A stretch of 10,102 nucleotides of DNA from an uncultured Eubacteriales bacterium (GCA_934256695.1 CAKQPE010000068.1:1-10102); one strand, 5' to 3'; counted from the first letter of the stretch, positions 1 to 5,270 are shown. Numbers and translations are program-made. Notes: generated by a model from the letters alone, not told the origin.

Positions 1-77
1 AATTGCGTTTTGATAAAAGTTTTACTCGATTTTTTTCAAAAAATCGTGGGGTATTGGGGCAACGCCCCAAGGTCTTT
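1..77 (+). repeat. Three-hairpin intergenic repeat, copy A (cut by window edge)
   Basis: This is the first of five copies of a dispersed intergenic repeat. The window starts inside hairpin H0, so only its right arm ATTGCGTTTT (2-11) is visible. A spacer with AAAAGTTTTACT follows. H1 is CGATTTTTT, loop TC, AAAAAATCG (27-46). After GGGGTA comes H2, TTGGGGC, loop AAC, GCCCCAA (54-70), and then GGTCTTT. The copy ends 8 nt beyond the merR-family stop codon and points toward that gene's 3' end. It could help end transcription there, but it has no uninterrupted U-run directly after a stem. The match to the other four copies was made by eye. Confidence 0.85.
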
Positions 78-85
78 AAATTTTC

Positions 86-910
86 TTATTTTACAGGGAT
101 AATTATTTTGGTGAGGTAGTCGTTTTCATCATTTACGTCTGTAGGTGATATTAAAAACTCCTCGGTAATAGCACCGTTTATCTGCATATTTCGTGCATTA
201 AGCCATTTTATGGCTTTGGCGTATGTATTGATTAAACCGGAAAGAGACCCACGGTGAAATGTACATACAGCTCTGAATGACGGTGTCTTTTTGTAGAAAG
301 GAAAAGACGGGCTGTCCTCAACAGCCATGCTTATTTCCAGTTCACAGTCACTTTTTAAAAACTGCTCCAAAGGCTGATTATGGTATGTTGCCATTATCGA
401 ACTTTCGGCTTTAAGGCGATTTTTTCTTATTATTTCAAAAACTTCAAACCAGCGAGATACAGGTATTATATCGGATTTAAAATTTTTTTCGTGTCTTATG
501 GTGTAAATAAGCCCACGTGACGGCACTTCTTCAATAAAAATGTTGTCTTTTTGGGAAAGATTAATGTCAATTTTTTCTATTGAATTTTGTATTTCGTTAT
601 AAAGATTTTGGAAAGACGTTATTTTTTCGTGAATATCTTTAAGACGTGTGCTTAAACTCTTACGTAAAACATCAATATCACTGTTATAAACAAGATTATG
701 AACTTCCTCAAGAGAAAACCCGTAATTTTTAAGTTTTCTTATATTGTGCAGGGTTAACATCTGGTCTTCTGTATAATATCTGTAGTTGGTTTCGGAATCA
801 CGTTTTTCGGGTACAAGCAGTTTTATTTCATCGTAATATCGCAGTGTTTTGATAGGCACACCACATATGTCGGAAATATCGCCTATAGTATATAATTTTT
901 TCTGTGTCAA
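86..910 (-). CDS. MerR-family transcriptional regulator, BmrR-like, with GyrI-like effector domain
   Basis: The 274-residue product is a probable ligand-responsive DNA-binding regulator. Residues about 6-75 form a MerR winged-helix domain, with the typical ending of recognition helix 1 (TLRYYDEIKLL, residues 22-32) and wing (NYRYY). Residues about 78-118 look like the antiparallel coiled-coil dimerisation helix. Residues about 125-274 resemble the GyrI-like/BmrR effector-binding domain, starting with EEVPSRGL and containing the late GAITEEF segment. The length matches BmrR-type proteins (about 270-280). The start codon is TTG at 910, chosen because GGAGG lies 7 nt upstream and the MerR domain begins immediately. 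No efflux pump or other obvious target is adjacent. Family knowledge suggests sensing of lipophilic cations or drugs, but the ligand and targets are not shown by the sequence. Confidence 0.9.
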   Translation of the reverse strand: MTQKKLYTIGDISDICGVPIKTLRYYDEIKLLVPEKRDSETNYRYYTEDQMLTLHNIRKLKNYGFSLEEVHNLVYNSDIDVLRKSLSTRLKDIHEKITSFQNLYNEIQNSIEKIDINLSQKDNIFIEEVPSRGLIYTIRHEKNFKSDIIPVSRWFEVFEIIRKNRLKAESSIMATYHNQPLEQFLKSDCELEISMAVEDSPSFPFYKKTPSFRAVCTFHRGSLSGLINTYAKAIKWLNARNMQINGAITEEFLISPTDVNDENDYLTKIIIPVK

Positions 911-949
911 TTTAATGCCTCCGTAAAGGGGATTTTTATTTTGTATAAA

Positions 950-978
950 ATTATATAATATTGCCGAAAAATTTTCAA
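950..978 (-). promoter_or_regulatory. Sigma-A-type promoter of the MerR-family gene
   Basis: On the minus strand, TTGAAA (973-978) and a perfect TATAAT (950-955) are separated by exactly 17 nt. Transcription would start near 943 and leave a leader of about 33 nt before the TTG start at 910. The 17-nt spacer is ordinary. It is not the 19-20 nt spacer of classical MerR-activated promoters, so this promoter does not look like a standard MerR target. Confidence 0.75.
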
Positions 979-981
979 TAT

Positions 982-1008
982 TTAAGGCTTTGCTCTATAT
1001 GACCTAAA
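982..1008. promoter_or_regulatory. Possible operator dyad upstream of the MerR-family gene promoter
   Basis: An imperfect inverted repeat, TTAAGG, 15 nt, CCTAAA, lies 3 nt upstream of the -35 box at 973-978. It has the same half-site type and the same 15-nt separation as the better dyad at 2252-2278 in front of the aminopeptidase gene. Both sit at the same distance from their -10 boxes. The bound protein is unknown. The site is short and imperfect, so chance is possible. Confidence 0.35.
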
Positions 1009-1071
1009 CAGTTATTTTTATTTAATGACATTAAGTTGTTTTCGGTAATATTTTTTATAAATTACAGCTGA

Positions 1072-2184
1072 TTATTTTAAATTTTCCGGATTGAGACAAA
1101 GGAGTTCCGGGAGAATAAATCTTCCGTCTTTTCTTATTAATACATCATCAAAATATATTTCACCGCCGCCGTATTCCGGTGTCTGTATAAGCACTAAATC
1201 CCAGTGAATGGCAGATGAGTTGCCGTTTGGTGCGTCATCATAACATTCGCCTGGTGTAAAATGTATGCTTCCCATTATTTTTTCGTCAAACAATATGTTG
1301 TTCATAGGCTTTGTTACATATGGATTAACACCTATTGCAAACTCTCCCACGTATCTTGCACCTTCATCGGTGTCAAAGATTTTTGTTATTCGCTCAGTGT
1401 CGTTTGCACTGCATTCTACTATTTTTCCGTCTTTGAATGTAAGACTTACGTTTTCAAATGTAAAGCCGTTATATTCGCTTGGTGTGTTGTATGTTATTTT
1501 TCCGTTTATGGAGTTTCTTACAGGTGCGGTGTATACTTCGCCGTCGGGAATATTACATTCTCCGGCACACTTTACGGCAGGAATATTTTTTATTGAAAAC
1601 GTAATATCTGTATCCTTTGCAATTAAGCGTACCTTATCTGTTCTTTCCATAAGGTCTTTTAGACTGTCCATAGCATCGTTCATTTTTCCGTAGTCAAGAT
1701 TGCATACATTGTAAAAATAATCCTCAAAGGCTTCAAGACTCATTTTGGCAGACTGTGCCATTGAGTTTGTAGGGTATCTGAGGACAACCCATTTTGTATG
1801 TGGAACACGAATATCGTTTACGGGACGGGTAAAAAGAGATGAGTACATCTGAATTTTTTCGTGCGGTACATCGGAAAGCTCTGAGGCGTTGTCATCGCCA
1901 CGTATGCCTATATATGCCTGCATCTGTTTCATTTTTTCACATTCGTTTTCAGCCATAAGTTTAAGCTGGTCTTTTGTCATATGCATAAGGAGTTCACGTT
2001 CTACGGAAGTATCTTTAAGTTCTACATATGGTTTTCCTCCGGCTTTATATACTTCCTTTACAATGGCTCTTACAAGTGGCAAAGGTGCGTGGCCTACACA
2101 GCTTATCATCACGTTTTCGTCTTTTTGCACATGGCAGGAGTAGTTTACTAAGTTTTTGGCAAGTTGTTCTGTTCTTTTATCCAT
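1072..2184 (-). CDS. M29-family metallo-aminopeptidase (PepS/AmpS type)
   Basis: The 370-residue product is a cytoplasmic, broad-specificity aminopeptidase that removes N-terminal residues from peptides, probably as a dimer using a dinuclear metal centre. All six expected metal ligands of family M29 can be placed by spacing: E216 (PDGEVYTAP), E281 (RYVGEFA), H308 and Y315 (GSIHFTPGECY), and H327 and D329 (IHWDL). The length fits the shorter clostridial members; Thermus AmpT is about 40 residues longer. ATG at 2184 is preceded by GGAGGT with a 6-7 nt spacer. No signal peptide or membrane segment is visible. The gene is on the same strand as the MerR-family gene, but the 161-bp gap contains a separate promoter for that gene. 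No convincing intrinsic terminator was seen in the gap. Confidence 0.93.
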   Translation of the reverse strand: MDKRTEQLAKNLVNYSCHVQKDENVMISCVGHAPLPLVRAIVKEVYKAGGKPYVELKDTSVERELLMHMTKDQLKLMAENECEKMKQMQAYIGIRGDDNASELSDVPHEKIQMYSSLFTRPVNDIRVPHTKWVVLRYPTNSMAQSAKMSLEAFEDYFYNVCNLDYGKMNDAMDSLKDLMERTDKVRLIAKDTDITFSIKNIPAVKCAGECNIPDGEVYTAPVRNSINGKITYNTPSEYNGFTFENVSLTFKDGKIVECSANDTERITKIFDTDEGARYVGEFAIGVNPYVTKPMNNILFDEKIMGSIHFTPGECYDDAPNGNSSAIHWDLVLIQTPEYGGGEIYFDDVLIRKDGRFILPELLCLNPENLK

Positions 2185-2219
2185 TTTTATACCTCCGTTA
2201 ACGACTTTTATTTTTTATA

Positions 2220-2278
2220 CTTATAATGCATAGATGTTAAAAAATATATACATAAGGTTAAAGATTTTGAGACCTTAT
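2220..2278 (-). promoter_or_regulatory. Aminopeptidase promoter region with perfect upstream dyad
   Basis: On the minus strand, TATAAG (2220-2225) is the best -10 candidate. Seventeen nt upstream there is no recognisable -35 box. Four nt beyond that position lies a perfect 7-bp inverted repeat, ATAAGGT (2252-2258) and ACCTTAT (2272-2278). A weak -35 with a dyad directly upstream is what an activator-dependent promoter often looks like. The regulator is unknown. The -10 assignment is moderate, and the dyad itself is directly visible. Confidence 0.45.
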
Positions 2279-2340
2279 TCCCAAATATGCCGTATTAAAA
2301 AAGTGAATTTATATGATTTTAAAATTTAACATGGTTTTTA

Positions 2341-2369
2341 TTGATTTTAACATAAAAAATTTATATTAT
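2341..2369 (+). promoter_or_regulatory. Sigma-A-type promoter of the small-gene unit
   Basis: TTGATT (2341-2346) and TATTAT (2364-2369) are separated by 17 nt, which predicts a transcript start near 2376. The RNA would carry a 48-codon ORF, a terminator-like hairpin and then the 81-residue protein gene. If the terminator acts, the short product would be an RNA of about 160 nt. Confidence 0.6.
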
Positions 2370-2420
2370 AAAGCTGTAAGACATATAGTTTAAGTAGAAT
2401 AATAAAAAGGCGGTGACGGT

Positions 2421-2567
2421 ATGGATTATAAAAAAATATATTCTGTAGTACATATTTACGTAAACCGCATTTTAAAACAAAAAATTTTACCCCTAAAGGC
2501 TGTGGAATATAGTGCTTGTTCCACGGTCTTTTTATTTTTATTATGTCTGGAGGTACAAAATGCTTAA
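2421..2567 (+). CDS. Possible 48-residue leader ORF upstream of the small basic protein gene
   Basis: ATG at 2421 is preceded by AAGGCGGTGA (2407-2416), one mismatch from a near-ideal Shine-Dalgarno sequence, with a 4-nt spacer. The frame runs 48 codons to TAA at 2565-2567. It reads through the terminator hairpin at 2495-2531 and overlaps the start of the next gene in the arrangement ATGCTTAA. The product is hydrophobic near its C-terminus (VFLFLL) and matches no family I recognise. It may be a leader peptide whose translation keeps the terminator open and is coupled to the next gene. It could also be a chance frame in a small non-coding RNA. GCGGT (2410-2414), inside the Shine-Dalgarno region, can pair with ACCGC (2464-2468), which could mask it. 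Confidence 0.35.
   Translation: MDYKKIYSVVHIYVNRILKQKILPLKAVEYSACSTVFLFLLCLEVQNA
2495..2540 (+). terminator. Intrinsic terminator or attenuator upstream of the small basic protein gene
   Basis: A 13-bp stem pairs 2495-2507 (AAAGGCTGTGGAA) with 2519-2531 (TTCCACGGTCTTT), including two G.U pairs. The loop is 11 nt, and the 3' side runs into TTTTTATTTTTA. It lies about 120 nt after the predicted transcript start and about 20-30 nt before the start codon at 2560. That places it inside a leader, not at a gene end, as expected for attenuation or for the end of a small RNA. Confidence 0.65.
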
Positions 2568-2805
2568 AATTAAAAAGTCTCGTCGCAACCAAAATGAATG
2601 GATAGTTTATAACCCGCATAATTTTCAACTGCATACCCATTGCAGAAGTATGAGGGCGGCACTTGTTATACGCAATAATGTGGAGCATCACAGGATACCG
2701 ATTTCAACGGATATACGCCTTATAACGAGCCACATAAGAGTTACGCACAACAGCCATTACAGAAGGCAGTTACAGCAGAGACTTTTTGAACTGACGGCAT
2801 CGTAA
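2560..2805 (+). CDS. Small basic conserved-looking hypothetical protein (81 residues)
   Basis: I do not recognise a named family. The 81-residue product is strongly basic, with 11 Arg and 3 Lys against 4 acidic residues. It also has 8 His and one Cys, with a LHTHC cluster near residue 26 and HH near residue 43. There is no signal peptide or membrane helix. The composition fits a small nucleic-acid-binding protein, but no domain proves this. ATG at 2560 is chosen over an in-frame GTG at 2512 because GGAGG (2549-2553) precedes it by 6 nt and the GTG lies inside the terminator hairpin. The gene follows a promoter, a short ORF and a terminator-like hairpin, so attenuation is likely. It ends 21 nt before a repeat cluster. 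Confidence 0.65.
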   Translation: MLKIKKSRRNQNEWIVYNPHNFQLHTHCRSMRAALVIRNNVEHHRIPISTDIRLITSHIRVTHNSHYRRQLQQRLFELTAS

Positions 2806-2826
2806 ATAAAAATTTATCGGACTGAT

Positions 2827-2920
2827 TAAAACCGTGGGACTCTGTCCCACAACCCTGCGATTTTTTGAAAAAAATCGAGTAAAACTTTTATCAAAACGCA
2901 ATTACATTGCGTTTTTCGGG
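2827..2920 (-). repeat. Three-hairpin intergenic repeat, copy B-left
   Basis: Read on the minus strand, H0 is AAAACGCAAT, loop GTA, ATTGCGTTTT (2893-2915). H1 is CGATTTTTT, loop TC, AAAAAATCG (2858-2877), identical to copy A. H2 is GTGGGAC, loop AGA, GTCCCAC (2834-2850), followed by GGTTTTA. The H2 sequence differs from copy A in both arms and remains fully paired. The H2 arm GTGGGAC can alternatively pair with the distant GTCCCAC at 3061-3067. Confidence 0.85.
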
Positions 2921-2938
2921 AAAAAATATATTGAATTA

Positions 2939-3037
2939 TTCCAAAAATACCATGGCTCTGCCATGGTATTTTACAAAAGTTTAGGTCAAGCCTTTTCAAA
3001 GGCTTGTGGGGTATTGGGGCAACGCCCCAAGGTCTTA
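2939..3037 (+). repeat. Three-hairpin intergenic repeat, copy B-right (most divergent stems)
   Basis: H0 is AAAATACCATGGC, loop TCT, GCCATGGTATTTT (2944-2972, 13 bp). H1 is CAAGCCTTT, loop TC, AAAGGCTTG (2987-3006). H2 is TTGGGGC, loop AAC, GCCCCAA (3014-3030), followed by GGTCTTA. H0 and H1 share almost no stem sequence with the other copies, yet stem positions, loop sizes, the AAAAGTTT spacer and the GGTCTT end are kept. Confidence 0.8.
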
Positions 3038-3086
3038 GATAAATTTATATTCGAGGTTTAGTCCCACGGTTTTAGTTTATAAAAAA

Positions 3087-3115
3087 TTATCGACTTTTTT
3101 TTCATGTGATATTAT
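3087..3115 (+). promoter_or_regulatory. Probable extended -10 promoter of the dehydrogenase-uppP unit
   Basis: TATTAT (3110-3115) is preceded by TG one base upstream (3107-3108), which makes an extended -10. The -35 at 3087-3092 (TTATCG) is poor. Transcription near 3122 would leave a very short leader that still includes GGAGG at 3127-3131. The promoter lies directly outside the repeat cluster. Confidence 0.5.
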
Positions 3116-3139
3116 ACTAATAAAAAGGAGGTAATGAAG

Positions 3140-4084
3140 ATGAAAAATATAAAATCAATAGTAATATACGGTCCCGGTGTAATGGGTGCGTCTATGGCTC
3201 AGATTTTTGCACAATATGGTTATGATACCATTCTTTTGGGCAGAAGTGAAAAGTCAATACAGAAGGCTGTTAAGCTTATTGATATAAATCAGGAAAGCTC
3301 TGTTAAAGCAGGCATACTTACAGCGGAGCAGTCCGAAAATATTAAAAAATCAATAAAACTTACAACAGACAGTAATTGTTTTGCTAATGCAGAATATATA
3401 ATAGAGACTATTGTTGAGGATATGGAGGTAAAAAAGGAATTTTACAGATATATCTCCGATACTGCACCGAAGGATTGTATAATAGTTACCAATACATCGG
3501 GTCTTTCTGTAAGTGAAATGTCAAAAGAACTTAAAAATCCCGAAAGATTTGCGGGTATGCACTGGATCAATCCGCCGCATCTTGTGCCGCTTATAGAAAT
3601 TATACGTGGTGAAAATACAGCTGACGAAACAGTTGAAACGGTAAAGGCGGTCTGCGAGAATATACATAAAAAAGCCGTTGTTGTAAAGAAAGAATGTGCC
3701 GGTTTTATATTTAACAGGCTACAGTATGCCATACTTAGAGAAGCGGCATATATAGCTGAAAACGGTTGGGCTGATGTTGAGGATATAGATGATGTTGTAA
3801 AATACGGTCTCGGTATGCGTTATGCCTGTATAGGACCTTTTAGGGTTGCGGATATAGGCGGTCTTGATACATTCAACAGAATTTCAAAGTATCTTGTACC
3901 GGATTTATCAGACCAGAATGAAATACCTCTTATGAAAGAAATTGTTGAAGAAAAGGGTGGGTTCGGAGTTAAAAACGGTCTTGGATTTTATGATTATTCA
4001 GACGGAAAAGACGTTGAGGCAATATCCGAAAGAGATGAGCTTTTCATAAAAATATTGACTGAATTTTATAAAGACAGACTGTAA
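3140..4084 (+). CDS. 3-hydroxyacyl-CoA dehydrogenase family protein
   Basis: The 314-residue product probably oxidises or reduces an L-3-hydroxyacyl thioester or related hydroxy acid with a nicotinamide cofactor in the cytoplasm. The N-terminal Rossmann domain has GPGVMG (11-16). The catalytic set expected from family structures is present: S120 (TNTSG), H141 and N144 (HWINPPH), E153, and N192 (FIFNR). The C-terminal domain contains GPFRVADIGGLDT (232-244). Its HWINPPHLVPLIE stretch resembles carnitine or gulonate dehydrogenase-like members as well as Hbd, so the exact substrate is open. The usual Asp after beta-strand 2 is replaced by Gly-Arg (34-35), which hints at NADP(H). Start 3140 is preferred over ATG 3134 because GGAGG is 8 nt from the former and only 2 nt from the latter. 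It is probably co-transcribed with uppP. Confidence 0.88.
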   Translation: MKNIKSIVIYGPGVMGASMAQIFAQYGYDTILLGRSEKSIQKAVKLIDINQESSVKAGILTAEQSENIKKSIKLTTDSNCFANAEYIIETIVEDMEVKKEFYRYISDTAPKDCIIVTNTSGLSVSEMSKELKNPERFAGMHWINPPHLVPLIEIIRGENTADETVETVKAVCENIHKKAVVVKKECAGFIFNRLQYAILREAAYIAENGWADVEDIDDVVKYGLGMRYACIGPFRVADIGGLDTFNRISKYLVPDLSDQNEIPLMKEIVEEKGGFGVKNGLGFYDYSDGKDVEAISERDELFIKILTEFYKDRL

Positions 4085-4113
4085 TAAATAAAAAACGGAA
4101 GGATCAGATAAAA

Positions 4114-4938
4114 GTGTTAAGCATTGCGGAAATTTTAAAAGTTATTTTTCTCGGTATAGTAGAAGGCATTACCGAATGGCTCCCTATAAGCTCAACGGGA
4201 CATATGCTCCTTGTAGACCAGTATATTAAGCTGTCCATGAGTGATGAATTTAAGGAAATGTTCTTTGTCGTTATTCAGCTTGGAGCAATACTTGCCGTTG
4301 TACTTATATTCTGGAAGAAGATGTTTCCTTTTAATTTTAAGGATAAAACAAGACCTATGGTTAAAATGGGAATAATACGTATGTGGATAAAGGTTGCGGT
4401 ATCATGTATACCGGGAGCAGTTATTACTCTGCTTTTTGATGATTACATAGAAGCACATCTTCATACACCATTTGTGATAGCACTTACGCTTATTGTTTAC
4501 GGTATTGCGTTTATAGTTGTTGAAAGATGGAACAAAACACGAATACCTAAGGTAAACAAGTTAAAAGAGATTAATTATAAAACGGCATTTATGATAGGTA
4601 TGTTTCAGGTGCTTTCAATCATACCGGGAACATCACGTTCCGGTTCTACTATTATAGGTGCATTGCTTATAGGTGTTTCAAGAGTAGCTGCTGCGGAATT
4701 TACATTCTTTATGGCAGTACCGGTTATGTTCGGTTTAAGCGGAATTAAACTTTTGAAGTTCGGTTTTGCCTTTACGGGAGCGGAGCTTATAGTACTGCTG
4801 CTTGGAATGGCAGTTGCGTTTATTGTGTCCGTAATTGTTATTAAGTTCCTTATGAGCTATATTAAAAAGCATGACTTTACGGTTTTCGGTATATACAGGG
4901 TGATACTTGGACTTCTTGTTTTACTGCTTATGGTGTAA
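4114..4938 (+). CDS. uppP: Undecaprenyl-diphosphatase UppP (BacA family)
   Basis: This integral membrane enzyme dephosphorylates undecaprenyl diphosphate to the monophosphate carrier used for peptidoglycan and other surface polymers, and often gives some bacitracin resistance. The 274 residues match the usual length. The two catalytic motifs are clear: EGITEWLPISSTGH (17-30, with E17 and E21) and PGTSRSGST (171-179, with R175). Several hydrophobic segments fit the polytopic fold. The start is GTG at 4114, with a weaker GGAAGGA site about 10 nt upstream; the protein begins at the normal place for the family. It follows the dehydrogenase by 29 nt with no terminator between them, so the two are likely one transcript, although their functions are not obviously linked. 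Confidence 0.95.
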   Translation: MLSIAEILKVIFLGIVEGITEWLPISSTGHMLLVDQYIKLSMSDEFKEMFFVVIQLGAILAVVLIFWKKMFPFNFKDKTRPMVKMGIIRMWIKVAVSCIPGAVITLLFDDYIEAHLHTPFVIALTLIVYGIAFIVVERWNKTRIPKVNKLKEINYKTAFMIGMFQVLSIIPGTSRSGSTIIGALLIGVSRVAAAEFTFFMAVPVMFGLSGIKLLKFGFAFTGAELIVLLLGMAVAFIVSVIVIKFLMSYIKKHDFTVFGIYRVILGLLVLLLMV

Positions 4939-4986
4939 AAAACACTCCATACACATAATTTAAAAAAATAAAGCAGGACTTTTGAT

Positions 4987-5018
4987 AAAATCCCATGATT
5001 TGGTCATGGGATTTTTGT
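4987..5018 (+). terminator. Intrinsic terminator after uppP
   Basis: A perfect 12-bp stem pairs AAAATCCCATGA (4987-4998) with TCATGGGATTTT (5004-5015), has a 5-nt loop, and runs into TTTTTG. It lies 49 nt after the uppP stop. The stem begins and ends with A-run and T-run, so it could also act on the opposite strand. Confidence 0.85.
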
Positions 5019-5050
5019 ATTAAATATAAGTTTAGTGTTTGTTTAAACCC

Positions 5051-5093
5051 TTCCGTCACAGCAAGCTGTGACACCTTCCCTTTCAGGGACGGC
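5051..5093. repeat. REP-like palindromic element
   Basis: GTCACAGC, loop AA, GCTGTGAC (5055-5072) is a perfect 8-bp hairpin. It is followed by TCCCT, loop TTC, AGGGA (5077-5089). CCGTC (5053-5057) can also pair with GACGG (5088-5092) to close both into a three-way junction. From memory, short intergenic palindromes of this general type are common in gut Clostridia. It is unrelated in sequence to the three-hairpin family. Confidence 0.6.
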
Positions 5094-5096
5094 TAA

Positions 5097-5166
5097 AAGC
5101 AGTGCAAAATTGATTTTACTTGGCAAATTTGAGAAAAGTAAAATTTTATTGATAATTTATAATTTT
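5097..5166. other. AT-rich spacer with one weak inverted repeat
   Basis: This part of the 403-bp gap between uppP and the ABC operon has no coding signal. The only structure seen is ATTTTACTT (5113-5121) and AAGTAAAAT (5136-5144), a 9-bp inverted repeat with a 14-nt loop. It may be another degraded repeat or chance in AT-rich DNA. Confidence 0.4.
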
Positions 5167-5268
5167 TTCCCGAAAAACGCAATGTAATTGCGTTTTGATA
5201 AAAGTTTTACTCAATTTTTTTCAAAAAATTGTCGGGGCAGTGGGGTGAAACCCTACGGTCTTTTTTTT
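5167..5268 (+). repeat. Three-hairpin intergenic repeat, copy C
   Basis: H0 is AAAACGCAAT, loop GTA, ATTGCGTTTT (5174-5196). H1 is CAATTTTTT, loop TC, AAAAAATTG (5212-5231), a paired G-C to A-T exchange relative to copy A. H2 is GTGGGGT, loop GAA, ACCCTAC (5240-5256), with one G.U pair on this strand. It ends in GGTCTTTTTTTT. The strong T-run could let H2 end read-through RNA just before the ABC promoter, which begins 3 nt later. Confidence 0.85.
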
Positions 5269-5270
5269 CA

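Larger units (their letters stand above)
2827..3074. repeat. Composite repeat with 15-bp terminal inverted repeats (MITE-like)
   Basis: TAAAACCGTGGGACT (2827-2841) and AGTCCCACGGTTTTA (3060-3074) are perfect inverted repeats that enclose two head-to-head copies of the three-hairpin element. At least six hairpins lie inside. The outermost bases are TA on both ends, which would fit a TA target duplication, but TA is itself palindromic and proves nothing. There is no transposase gene inside. With the 22-nt stretch at 3038-3059, this unit accounts for nearly all of the 334-bp gap between the small-protein gene and the dehydrogenase. Confidence 0.7.

Noticed and set aside
956..972. A MerR-type operator inside the MerR-family gene promoter.
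   Set aside because: The spacer is 17 nt, not 19-20, and no clear dyad lies between the -35 and -10 boxes. Autoregulation by the usual mechanism is not supported.
1000..1071. An intrinsic terminator after the aminopeptidase gene.
   Set aside because: The only inverted repeat is TTAATG/CATTAA with a 1-nt loop, too tight to fold as drawn and with no proper U-tail.
1265..1693. A 142-codon frame on the plus strand, opposite the aminopeptidase gene.
   Set aside because: It is antisense to a gene with all six expected metal ligands, has no ribosome binding site, and its composition is that of a shadow frame.
2347..2691. A 114-codon minus-strand frame covering the small-gene leader.
   Set aside because: There is no ribosome binding site. 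It runs against the promoter, terminator and Shine-Dalgarno signals of the plus-strand unit.
2834..3061. A 75-codon open frame inside the composite repeat.
   Set aside because: It lies entirely within palindromic repeat sequence, starts at a GTG inside a hairpin with no ribosome binding site, and its protein is a translation of the repeat arms.
3134..3139. The earlier ATG as the dehydrogenase start.
   Set aside because: GGAGG would be only 2 nt away. ATG 3140 has an 8-nt spacer and gives the usual family N-terminus.
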